Positions 47,691-57,108 of a DNA stretch of 64,000 nucleotides are shown piece by piece. Location: the NCBI GenBank assembly GCA_002914845.1, contig JXTC01000154.1, forward strand, positions 127,804-191,803, in the 5' to 3' direction. Every line of letters begins with the position of its first letter. The first letter of the stretch is position 1. The notes below the pieces were generated by a model, which ran no database searches, was not told the DNA's origin, and saw only the letters and a list, made by a program, of their open reading frames with translations. The position numbers were made by a program, and so were the translations under genes. Source of the DNA: Trema orientale. Taxonomy: Eukaryota > Streptophyta > Magnoliopsida > Rosales > Cannabaceae.

Positions 47691-49495
47691 GCACATCCCA
47701 CATCGAACAAGCGCTGCAGTGCCCCCAGCCTACCACATCAGCGTTTTTATTCTTTTCTTACCTCTTTTGGTACTCTAGCTGCCATAAGACTATTTAGAAC
47801 GAATTCAAGATAGATTTGGGGACTTTTTGAGCCTCTAAAGTGCAGTACAAAGAAGAAATCAAGAAGGAAGACAATTTTGGAGATTTCTCATCAAATTGAT
47901 AGAGTTTTTCTTCTCTTCTCTCTATGATGTCAACAATTCTTAGCTAATTTTTATTTATTTCATCTATGAACTAATCTTGTATCTAGAGGATTAATGTAAA
48001 CCTTGCTTGAATCTATGTCTATATTTCAATGAATTTTCTATGATGTTTCTCATGATTTGTTTGTGTTATTTTATTATTAATACTTTCAATTAATTGACCT
48101 CTAATTGAATGAATGAGTATTTTGAAATTAGCACTTGAGAAAGGAATTTCTTGATTTTAGACTAAAGATGATATAAAATAAACTTAGTAGAGTTTGAGAG
48201 AACATATAGAGTTCATAAAGCATCTCTTAATAGAACCTTGAACTTAATGAATCCCCTTTATCTTAATTTTGAATAGAGATATTGAGATTAAGAATTAAAA
48301 ATAGTATCTATTTAGCACTTAAGAGAGTGGGTAGATATAAATTAGATTCTAGCTTTCAAATTAATGGAAATTGGGTAGGATTGAATTACAATTAAAAGAT
48401 ATATGGAATAGCTTGGTGAAATCAACCCTCTAGGCTAGTTGACTTTGGTTTCTTCCTTAGTTAGTACTTGGTGGTTGCTTAATTTCATTTTCTATATAAG
48501 TGAACAATGCGGACCTATTCCTACAAACACTTCACATAGTATAATATAAAGCAAAATTTAACCAAATAGTCAATCACAATCAAAGCAATTGATCAGTGTG
48601 CTATTGTGATTCAAATCCAACTAATTAAAAAGATTTAAGTAATAAGATAGGTCAGATCACTTATGAAAAATAACAAGCGTGAATGATGCAAAATCAATAT
48701 TTGTCTTTCAAAAGTTCTATGTCAAAAAATTTATCAAAGATAAGTAGCAATATATCATATCGAACAATAGACGTTTCGTTTAGTCACTTGTATGTTAGTG
48801 TTCAATAATTACTTTTCTTTTAATTGTAATGAAAAAGGCCAGACTGACAATGGCCCACCACACTGCTAATTTAGCAGTGAAATTCGACCAATCCCTAGGC
48901 CCACTAGGGCTGGCCGAATTCTTCTATAGGGAGAAGCCTTTTAAGCCTATAAAAGGCTTCTTCCTCTTGTTGTGTTGTAATTCAGTTTTGACTGAAAATA
49001 TTAGTTTGAATCATTGTATCAACTCATACAAAAATCTTCAATCTAAAATGAAAAAAAACCCAGTACTATTTCAAAATCTAAATTCAATTACAATGACACT
49101 TAGGTTTGACTCATAATTTTTTAATCAATTATAAGGTAAATAAAACTTGATATAGCTCGTGATTCCTCTGTTTTCTCGGGAAATAAACAGAATGCACACG
49201 ATCCTTAAACCAAAATATTTTTTAAAAATTGAAAAATTAAAATTCAACGAAAAATTGAGAGATTATACCAGAATTAGGATGGTGAAAATCTCGGAGGATA
49301 ATGTAATGTTAGACTTTTGGTAGTTAGACAATACGTATATGAGCTTCTTCTAATTTCAGTTATGTGTTTTTATAAGTTATTAATCAATATTCGTAAGTTC
49401 TATTTGTTATGTTTATTCATATCTTTGTGATTATACTTATGACATTTCCATTGTTATTATAAAATTATTGTCATTACTAGGATAGATTCCTCAAG
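47691..49495. other. Unassigned AT-rich DNA
   Basis: No gene recognised. A 12-bp perfect inverted repeat around a TATA-like CTATAAAAGG (48932-48961) sits in a segment that resembles a retrotransposon LTR promoter followed by a leader, but no LTR ends could be fixed. Confidence 0.35.
48932..48961 (+). promoter_or_regulatory. TATA box inside a perfect hairpin
   Basis: AGAAGCCTTTTA and TAAAAGGCTTCT are perfect 12-base complements with a 6-base loop. The right arm contains TATAAAAGG. It could be an old LTR or gene promoter; no product is assigned. Confidence 0.35.
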
Positions 49496-50825
49496 AGATT
49501 CCTCGAGAGTTAGAGATTCAAGACAGATAAAAGATTTTGGACCGAGGAAGAAGATGCCAAATTAATTAAGTCACTTTTAGAACTAAACAATGAAGAAACA
49601 TTCAAAGCAGAGGGACATTTCAAACTAGGACACTTGAAAGTACTTGAAAAAGCTTTAGCAATAAAATTGATAGGATGTGACCTACAAGCCAAACCACATA
49701 TTGAGTCATGCATGAGAACTTTGAAGACACACTTTCGAGTTATCCATAAGATGTTAACTGGACCAAATTGTAACAGATTTGGTCTAGTCAACATTCAAAG
49801 TATTGACTGTTGAGATGTTGACTAGACCGAATTATAGCAGATTTGATCCAGTCCACATATTGAGTCACACATAAGAACTTTGAAGACACACTTTCAAGTT
49901 ATCCATGAGATGTTCTCTGGATCAAATTATAGCAGATTTGATTGAGTCACTTTTAGAACTAAACAATGAAGAAACATTCAAAGCATAGGAAATTTCAAAA
50001 CATGATACTTGAAAGCACTTGAAAAAGCTTTAGCAATAAAATTGCCAGGATGTGACCTACAAGCCAAATCACATATTGAGTCAAGCATGAGAACTTTGAA
50101 GACACACTTTCAAGTTGTCCATGAAATGTTGACTGGACCAAATTGTAGCAGATTTGATTGAGATCTAGACAAAAAGATGGTTAAAGTAGAGAAGCCTGTA
50201 TGCATATCTACAGGTTATTATATATGATCCATTATGGTTTCATATGTTAAATACTAATTTAAGATACTTATATGTTAAATATATTTATATAGAGCCATAG
50301 GGATGCAACACCTTTCAAGAATAAGACATTTCCTCTTTATGATAATGTATGCACAATTTTTGGAAAAGATTGTGTAATAGGAAGGAATGCTGAAACTCTT
50401 GCTGATCTGGTAGAAGAGAATGAAAAGAAAAAATGTATTAATCTAAACGAGGATAACTTTACTTTTGCTGACTCTATATCGTTTTCACAAGCACCAATCG
50501 GACCAAGAGGACCACCAACTCAATCAGATGGCTTATCTAAGAAAAAAAAGAAAGAGTTCAAATTTTGAAGATATTGTGCAGAGGCAATTAAGGATGTTTC
50601 CCAGTTTATTGGAGAGAAAATAGAAATTTCATCTAGTCATCTAAGTTGAGCAATAGGTAAAGAAATAAATAATAAACATATGTGACTCAATAAGGAGATA
50701 ATGAGAACCAGAATACTTTCTACGGTGGAACGCAATAGAGCTGCTCGCATCATATTGCGTGGTAGTACTCTTATTTCATTTTTCTTTAGTCTTTCTGATG
50801 AGGAGAAAGATGAGCTTTACTAATT
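49496..50825 (+). pseudogene. Myb/SANT-like domain protein relic with internal duplication
   Basis: The first part gives a plant Myb/SANT-like domain of the type encoded beside PIF/Harbinger transposases: W.EEEDAKLIKSLLELNN, HFKLGHLKVLEKAL, KPHIESCMRTLKTHF, MLTGPNCN. The same region recurs imperfectly at about 49815-49945 and 49935-50165. Then come a DLDKKMVKVEKPV-like segment, NKTFPLYDNVCTIFGKD, GRNAETLADLVEENEKKK, and a tail with SLSDEEKDEL. Stops and frame changes break it throughout. It is either a decayed transposon accessory gene or a domesticated relative. Confidence 0.65.
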
Positions 50826-51113
50826 AGCTCTATCTAATTGTGTTTGATCAATATCTTTTTCGAATGCTTTTACACCAGATCATCTCTTTTTTGGATAACT
50901 GATATAGCATTGATAGTCATCTTTTGCTTACGGAATTGGAGCTATGATGTGCTTCTAGCTTAGGGATAAATTATATGCAATTCTAGATGGAAAATATCTT
51001 ATGCTTAAATTATTTGGATAGTGTATAATTATTTTATGTGATGGATACTTCATATTGTGCCAAATGATAATATAAAGTTCATATATATATAAATATATAT
51101 ACATATATATATA
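50826..51113. other. AT-rich spacer
   Basis: Nothing supported. Confidence 0.4.
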
Positions 51114-51351
51114 GGGCACTAATCCAGTAAGTATTTTCTTTTTTACTTATATATTGGTATTATTTTGGCCAATAAAAATTTATCATGCACATTTTTTTAT
51201 AATAAAAAGTAAGAGAGAGAAATAGCATTAATGATGTACGTCTTTTCATATATTTCATTATAACCGTTGGATTACCATTAGATGAATATTCAATAGCTAA
51301 AAAACAATACCTACATATAGGTAAAAGAAGTTACCTATTGGATTGACAATC
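51114..51351 (+). mobile_element. MITE family B, copy 4 (9-bp TSD)
   Basis: Starts GGGCACTAATCCAGTAAGTA and ends CCTATTGGATTGACAATC, flanked by ATATATATA on both sides. It shares the GAGAGAGAAATAGCATTAATGATG marker with the copies at 30 kb. Confidence 0.75.
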
Positions 51352-51366
51352 ATATATATATATATC

Positions 51367-51461
51367 TATATATATAAATACATTTCATGCTAGTCTTTTA
51401 GAAAAAGGTAATTATGAATTTATAATTGGATAATATACCTTGGGAAATAAATATTTAATGT
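51367..51461 (+). repeat. Direct repeat, left copy
   Basis: CATTTCATG..AGTCTTTTAGAAAAAGGTAATT and TATAATTGGATAATATACCTTGGGAAATAAATATTTAATGTT recur at 51851-51947. The two copies bracket a truncated family B MITE and a different MITE. Confidence 0.88.
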
Positions 51462-51463
51462 TT

Positions 51464-51580
51464 ACATCTTTTCATGCACCTCATTATAGCCGTTGGATTA
51501 CCTTTAGATGATGATCCAATGGCTAAAAAAAAATACCTACACATAGGTTAAAAAAAAAAATACTTACTAGATTGGCAACC
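51464..51580 (+). mobile_element. MITE family B, 5'-truncated copy
   Basis: Only the right half is present: TTTCATGCACCTCATTATAGCCGTTGG, GATGATCCAATGGCTAA and the terminal TACTTACTAGATTGGCAACC. The left terminal repeat is missing. Confidence 0.65.
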
Positions 51581-51584
51581 ATAT

Positions 51585-51838
51585 GGGTGAGGTTTCAATG
51601 GTTACTCCTATATTTACCCATCGATGGTTACTGTTTTTTTAGCCGTTGGATGAAAATCTAACGGCTTTAATTAAGTTGGTAGTTGGGCAACAAAATTTAT
51701 TGTAATTAATTGACATTGATATTATAAAATTTTTTTAGAAAGTCAACTTATTAGTATCCTAATTTAAATAATAAATTTATTATTACACGCAATTTAATGG
51801 TGGTTACTCATGGAGACGTAACCATTGAAACCTCCTCC
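51585..51838. mobile_element. MITE family C
   Basis: Left end GGGTGAGGTTTCAATGGTTAC and right end GTAACCATTGAAACCTCCTCC are inverted repeats of about 20 bp. The interior is AT-rich and non-coding, with its own GCCGTTGGATGAAAATCTAACGGC palindrome. No clean target duplication was found. Confidence 0.7.
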
Positions 51839-51850
51839 ATATATATATAT

Positions 51851-51947
51851 ATCTATGTATATAAACACATTTCATGTCAGTCTTTTAGAAAAAGGTAATT
51901 GTGAATTTATAATTGGATAATATACCTTGGGAAATAAATATTTAATG
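51851..51947 (+). repeat. Direct repeat, right copy
   Basis: Partner of 51367-51461 with a few substitutions. Confidence 0.88.
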
Positions 51948-52132
51948 TTAATTTCAAAACATATATATGAACGTGGCTTAATGCACATATCTAATACATA
52001 CTAATAATTACAAATATTTAAAAAAATCAACTAAAAATATGATTTCTTAACAAAAATTATTATTATTTATATCAATTTAATTATGTTTATAATTTTAGCA
52101 TTGGATTGTTTAGTCTTTTATGTATTTTATAA

Positions 52133-52304
52133 GGGCGCGTCTACAGTAGGGGCGCCCCTACGTAGGGCCCTGTCTATTCACCGTTGGATGGGAATTTGTA
52201 TATAAATAGATTCTCTACAGATTCCTGTTATTCCCCACAGATTCCCATCCAACGATAATTAAGACATGACTCTACGTAGGGATGCCCCTACCGTAGCCAT
52301 CCCC
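52133..52304 (-). mobile_element. MITE family A, copy 2 (near RPL32)
   Basis: 172-bp inverted copy of the element at 4520-4690. Ends are GGGCGCGTCTACAGTAGGGGCG and CCCCTACCGTAGCCATCCCC. Flanks are ATTTTATAA and TTTTTATAA, a one-mismatch 9-bp duplication. It lies about 400 bp upstream of the RPL32 TATA box. Confidence 0.75.
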
Positions 52305-52670
52305 TTTTTATAAATATATAAGAACAAATTAAAGATATTTTCTGTTAAAATATACTGATTTCTTGTGAAAAATTAAATTTGTACCAAATTTAGTATTTGT
52401 CTAACTTTTATTGTTGGTAAAGGTACTTTGGCCTATTTAAAGTTGATTCTAATCCATTACACAATTAACCAACCATAATAATCATAATTCAGGCACCGAT
52501 TCTAATATATCAACTAAATAAATAAATCAATTCCTATTTCATTCTTTTTTCAAATTCACTTTGCGACCAAACGCCACCTTGGAGCAATGCTGGCCAACGT
52601 TAGCCTTAAAGGAGGTTAGGCTAATCCAGTTTCCAAACACAGGAAAATAAATGTCTCTACCCAAAATCAA

Positions 52671-52765
52671 AAACCCTAGATAGACAGACACCCACGCTCG
52701 CCTATAAAAGGGCTGGAGCCCAGTCCCTTGAACTCGAACCAGGGCGGCGACTCAAAACCCTAGTT
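52671..52765 (+). promoter_or_regulatory. RPL32 core promoter with telo-box motifs
   Basis: TATAAAAG at 52703-52710, with AAACCCTAG motifs at about 52671 and 52757. Telo-box sequences of this kind are common around starts of plant translation-machinery genes. A leader intron (GCT|GTGAGTC to ATTGTAG) probably lies between 52769 and the coding exon. Confidence 0.7.
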
Positions 52766-52911
52766 CGCTGTGAGTCTCTTTCTCTTTCGTCTTCGATTGA
52801 ACTGTTATTTTCTCTAGAGTTTCATTTTGGGTAGCATTAATCTATTTCGTTAATTTAGCTAATTTTTGCTTTTTTTTTCTTTGAATGAAATATTGTAGAA
52901 GGTAAGCAACA

Positions 52912-54690
52912 ATGGCGGTGCCTTTGCTGACGAAGAAGATCGTGAAGAAGCGGGTCAAGAAGTTCAAGAGGCCCCAGAGTGACCGCAAGATCTCCGTGAA
53001 GGTATATATATAAATATATACGAGTATATTGCTCCAATGAGCCCCATTTTTATGGATATGAATAAACTGATAAACTTCATGTTTTGCTTGATTTGTTTTC
53101 TGGTTCTTCGTTTTCCTTTTCTGGGTTTTATTATTATTATTTTAATTGTGATTGTATTTGCTCGACGATATGATGATAGTTATTTTGTCGCCCCAGTCTT
53201 ACTTGCAATCAAATATTGCAAGGTGGTGATTGACATTTTTATCTGATCTGAGCTTCTCTTTCATTTCATTTAAGCTTTGCTCAATAAATAGGCGATTTTG
53301 AAGTCTCCATTAATTTTTCCGAGATTAATGGTTTTTTTATTGATTTTCTTTAATAATTATATGAAGTTCAGTTGAATCAACTGGTATTGGTGAGATTTGA
53401 GGATAGACTTTGACGCCCAGTCTTACTTACATCTTTCTGATGTAGTATGGTGTATCAGTGATCGACTATCTGATCTCTTTACTAAGAAATTTACTTTTTC
53501 TTGTTACCTAGATAGAGTTTTAATTTATTGATATTTTTCTTATTTGTTGATTTGGGATGTGATGATACCTTTTTTGACGCCCAGTCTTACTTGCATCTTT
53601 TGATGCAAGCTGGTGATACTTATTGACTTTTTGTCTGATCCCAATTGAATAGTGATTTTTGATGTCTTTTCTTTATTTTCTTTTTGCTTTTCTCTCTGCT
53701 AAGGTTATATGTCATAGATATGCAACAAGATATGATGATTTATACCCAATATTTCTGCAGTTGAATGATGAATACTAACATGCATCACCATCTGATCTCT
53801 GTTGCATATTGAAACTTTAATTTGTAGTAAAGTTGTGTTTTTCTGTTTTTTCTTTTAGAACCCTTTATAGGTGTTGCTTTTTTATTTACATGTAACCTAT
53901 GATGCAAGTTTTTGCATTACTGATTCCCGTGATTATTATCTAAATTATCACCATCTTTCGGCTGAGGTTGCAATTTGTGAATTGTTATAATTAGTATTTT
54001 TTTTGATTATGTCTTTAACCCCCAACCATCCCCCCCCAATGGATTGATCTACTTGCCCATGGTATCTGATGTGCAGACTTCACTTGTGTCTGAACATTTC
54101 GTTTTGAGGGCATAGATAGAATTTTACAGGTCTTGCGACACAGATAGCTTTGTTTCCTTAGGCTTTCTGTTACTTTTTCCCTGTTTACATTTCTTACCAA
54201 CTTGGAATTAATCCATTTGAACCATCATCATTCTCAAATTAACAACATTTCATTAGTAGTTCCTAACTGAAATCTGGTCGACAGGAAAACTGGAGAAGAC
54301 CAAAGGGTATTGATTCTCGTGTAAGAAGAAAGTTCAAGGGATGCACCCTTATGCCCAACATTGGCTATGGTTCTGACAAGAAAACTAGACACTATCTTCC
54401 TAATGGGTTCAAGAAATTTGTTGTGAACAATGTCAAGGAGCTAGAAGTGCTCATGATGCACAACAGGTAAATTAAAGTTTTACCTTGTGTGTTTTCTGAA
54501 ACTTATGTTAAGTTTTTTTTTTTTTGGATTAGTGACGTGTTATCTCTTATTGCAAATCAGGACCTACTGTGCTGAGATTGCACACAATGTTTCCACTAAA
54601 AAGAGGAAGGAGATCGTGGAAAGAGCTGCTCAGCTTGATATTGTTGTTACTAACAAGCTTGCGAGGTTGCGTAGCCAAGAGGATGAATAG
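52912..54690 (+). CDS. RPL32: 60S ribosomal protein L32 (eL32)
   Basis: Three coding exons: 52912-53001, 54285-54466, 54561-54690 (402 nt, 133 aa, the usual plant length; phases agree). The protein begins [18 protein letters not shown] and continues [52 protein letters not shown] and [15 protein letters not shown], all diagnostic of eL32, a component of the large cytosolic ribosomal subunit. The product is very basic and intact. The first coding intron (53002-54284) is unusually long for so short a gene and carries five snoRNA-like units, so mRNA and guide RNAs would share one transcript. Confidence 0.97.
53160..53253 (+). ncRNA. Box C/D snoRNA candidate a (RPL32 intron)
   Basis: Box C ATGATGA at 53170-53176, box D CTGA at 53243-53246, and a GCTC/GAGC terminal stem. 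After box C comes a segment TCGCCCCAGTCTTACTTGCAAT, the TTGCAAT part pairing with ATTGCAA in a hairpin, then GGTGGTGATTGA as a possible C' box. The same segment order is found in candidates b and c, so the three are paralogues. No rRNA target was assigned. Confidence 0.68.
53392..53477 (+). ncRNA. Box C/D snoRNA candidate b (weak box C)
   Basis: Same arrangement as candidate a: GAGAT/ATCTC terminal stem, segment ACGCCCAGTCTTACTTACATC, hairpin TTACATC/GATGTAG, and box D CTGA at 53470-53473. Box C reads TTGAGGA (53397-53403), one base from TGATGA, so this copy may be degenerate. Confidence 0.5.
53552..53644 (+). ncRNA. Box C/D snoRNA candidate c (RPL32 intron)
   Basis: Box C GTGATGA at 53559-53565 and box D CTGA at 53635-53638 are closed by a perfect 7-bp stem TTGGGAT/ATCCCAA. 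It contains ACGCCCAGTCTTACTTGCATC and the hairpin TTGCATC/GATGCAA. Compared with a (TTGCAAT/ATTGCAA), both arms changed together, which is evidence for a conserved RNA structure. Confidence 0.72.
53718..53809 (+). ncRNA. Box C/D snoRNA candidate d (RPL32 intron)
   Basis: Box C ATGATGA at 53732-53738, box D CTGA at 53792-53795 and an internal ATGATGA (53765-53771) as C'. A 10-bp perfect stem ATATGCAACA/TGTTGCATAT closes the unit. The guide segments (TATACCCAATATTT before a CTGC D'-like box, and ATGCATCACCAT before box D) have no assigned target. Confidence 0.68.
53893..53970 (+). ncRNA. Box C/D snoRNA candidate e, U51/snR39-like 25S guide
   Basis: Box C-like ATGATGC (53899-53905), D' CTGA (53920-53923), C' GTGATTA (53929-53935) and box D CTGA (53962-53965), closed by AACC/GGTT. 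Directly before box D is TCACCATCTTTCGG, complementary over 14 bases to the conserved 25S/28S rRNA sequence CCGAAAGATGGTGA. By the five-base rule the methylated base is the second A of CCGAAAG, the position known in yeast as Am807 (snR39/snR59) and in human as a U51 target. The rRNA sequence and site numbers are recalled knowledge, not searched. Confidence 0.78.
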
Positions 54691-55740
54691 ACTTTAAATC
54701 CCATATTGTGTTTTTTTGTAGCAAATTTTTGGTTTTTTTCCCTTTGAACTTGGAAGAGTTGTAGCCAGTTTATCATATACTTATTTTTGTGATATTTTTT
54801 TATCTGACTTGATATTTGTGCACAATCTCAAGTGTTTTTATGAGTTATTTTTCTCTCGATAGCTTTGTTTATACTGTGTATTTCTGATTTTTAACATATA
54901 AGCTTTGCAGACGAGTTATGTGATCTGAAACAGTTATAGTTATGTGATCTGAAACAGTTATAGTTATGTGATCTGAAACATATATAGTGTTTTTTATATG
55001 AACTGCGCACTCTTCCATTAATTTTGGCATGTCTTCTTCATATCAGAAAGAGAATACGAGTGAAAATGTAAGTGGTTTAGACTCCTCAATTATTTACTTG
55101 AAATTTCAATCAAATGGTTGTGTGGAAGTTGGCATTATCGTATATTTTTAGAAACAGAATTGGGACGGATATAATGATTTTATATTTTTGAGTAAAGATT
55201 ATGATACTCATATTATTTTTTTTTTTAAATTCTTGTGGTTAAGTTATTTTGTTCGAACTTCAGGTTCTTAATTTCATGCCCGCCCCTAAGGGGCGAAAGT
55301 TCAATTATTTCATTCAACTCAAGTCATGAAATTCTCAGATTAGCGAAAATAACAGGGCACATTTACCATGTCATGGTACTTTTGAAGAGTATTAAGTTAA
55401 AAAGGAATACAATAAAACAACGGCACTAATGAAAATTACAATAATAATTTTTTAATTTGTTTTTAAAAGTGAAGCCCAGTTGTCGTTCCTTTCGAACAAA
55501 AAAACCGCATAAAGTTGTTACTTGTTACTCGAACTCAAGTTTACAAGTCGTTTACTTCTTAAGAAAACTAGGAAACAGACATGATGTTTACATGTCGTTT
55601 ACTTCTAATGTCGTTTATGAAATGTAAGTCCATCTGTTTTGTACTTCTCTTTTAACTGCAATCCAAGCAGTTTATCGTAACAGTCTTTAACTGCTCATAA
55701 CGGAAATACCAACCTACCTGATCTCCACACCACAAACCAG
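54691..55740. other. RPL32 3' flank and intergenic DNA
   Basis: Likely RPL32 3'UTR, then a three-unit tandem repeat (54915-54985) and AT-rich sequence. No further gene recognised. Confidence 0.5.
54915..54985. repeat. 24-bp tandem repeat, three units
   Basis: GTTATGTGATCTGAAACAGTTATA-type unit repeated three times in the RPL32 3' flank. Confidence 0.9.
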
Positions 55741-56025
55741 AAAAAGCTCTTCATAAAAGTTCTCCGAGTTCTCTGTCTCACACACGCAGTCTCACTCATC
55801 CACTCTCTCTCTCTCTCTCTCTCAAGAAAGAAAGAGACACACACATACACTCATCCACTCTCTCTCTCTCAAGAAAGAAAGAAAGAAAAAGAAAGTAAGC
55901 AAGAAAGCAATTAGGTACGTACAAGCTTCTTATCTCTTCTCTATACTTATCCTACTTTGATAGTTTGATTGTTCATGTTTTGATATCTTCTTTTTTCATG
56001 TCTCTCTCAGACGAATTAGTTTTCA
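55741..56025 (+). promoter_or_regulatory. Leader of the interrupted gene, with duplicated CT repeat
   Basis: TCATCCACTCTCTCTCTC followed by AAGAAAGAAAGA occurs twice (55797-55885). A plausible leader intron runs from TTAG|GTACGT (55915) to TCTCTCAG|ACG (56010), ending 15 bases before an ATG at 56026. This is the look of a genuine transcribed leader. Confidence 0.45.
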
Positions 56026-56531
56026 ATGGACCATATTCAAGTGAAAGCCCTCGAACTTGAAGTTAGTATCCTCTTTTCGGAGCTAGAACTTTCAGCGCTG
56101 AGAATTCTCCAGAGGGTTCACCAATTCAAGAATTTCAATGAAAATAGATCCATGGAAGTGGATGAAACAAACTTTCTTGATCCATGGAGCTGAAAATAAA
56201 CTCCGAAAAAGTATTGATGATGCTGTGATAAAGAAGCTAAGAAAAAATTTTCGGACTGTAGATCCCAGCGAGTTCTGAAAAGCAGTGCAAGAGTACGAAG
56301 CTGAGTTACATGGACTGAAGGAGATGGCTGAGACTATCAAGAGCCAACATGATGTTTATATTCAGAATTTGGATAAGTACGTGCGGAGGATGGAGAGGTA
56401 CATTGTTCCAAGATGTAATGGTGAGCCATTAGAAGAGTACGTCAAGAAATTGAAGGAGTTCATGCAGCTCAATTGGACAGAATCAGCTGCAAATGACAGA
56501 GCGAGAAAACAGAGGAGCTTGGTTGAGTGTG

Positions 56532-57071
56532 TTAACGTGTGAAAAAGAAAGAGCATTAATTGCTCTTAACGTGTGCCAGCAAAAAGAAAAAAAAGGACAC
56601 GGTGATCAATCCGTGTAATGAGCATTAAATGCTCATTGCCAGCCAACAATACACGGTACAAACCGTGTACAAAACGTGTGATATATAAGGAATTGTGAGG
56701 AAAAAAACGTGTGAAGAGTTGGTGGGGGTTGGTTTTCTCAAACCTATAAATAGGGACCCTATTCCTCACTTGTCTTCATCCCAGAAAAGTGAGAAACACC
56801 AAGTGTTTAGTGAGAATAAAATTGTGAGTTTTTATTCTTTGAGAGTGGGTGTATTCGGGGTTTGGGTGTGAGTTAAGAGTGTTGAGTGTAAACACTTGTA
56901 AATGTTCTTTTTCTCCCAATAGTGAAAATCTGCGGCAGCTCCGTGGACGTAGCCAATTTGGTGAACCACACTAATTTTGTGTGTCCTGTTTATTTTATTT
57001 TGGCATTATTTTTCGTATTTATTTTATCGCTTCCACTATTGTGTATTTATTGGGGAGGTTATTCCCTAACA
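56532..57071 (+). repeat. 5' LTR of the Copia element
   Basis: Starts TGTTAACGTGTGAAAAAG and ends CCCTAACA. A TATAAATAG box at about 56745 marks the likely promoter. It lacks a 28-bp segment found in the 3' LTR near 61350. Confidence 0.92.
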
Positions 57072-57073
57072 AC

Positions 57074-57085
57074 TGGTATCAGAGC
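57074..57085 (+). promoter_or_regulatory. Primer-binding site (Met-tRNA)
   Basis: TGGTATCAGAGC two bases after the 5' LTR, the standard complement of the initiator methionine tRNA 3' end used by plant Copia elements to prime reverse transcription. Confidence 0.93.
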
Positions 57086-57108
57086 AAGGTTTGATTTTAG
57101 TGAAAGCG

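Noticed and set aside
46870..47736. Long Ser/Leu/Phe-rich ORFs on the minus strand
   Set aside because: They come from GA/CT-rich low-complexity DNA; several overlapping frames are open at once.
48829..49116. 95-codon ORF starting MKKARLTM
   Set aside because: It crosses the TATA-hairpin region and contains no known motif; more likely LTR or intergenic sequence.
53037..53246. 69-codon ORF in the RPL32 intron
   Set aside because: It overlaps snoRNA candidate a and has a hydrophobic composition typical of T-rich intron translation.
53732..53760. Assigning snoRNA d to the 25S TTGGGTATA segment
   Set aside because: Only nine bases pair and the match is not at the correct distance from a D or D' box.
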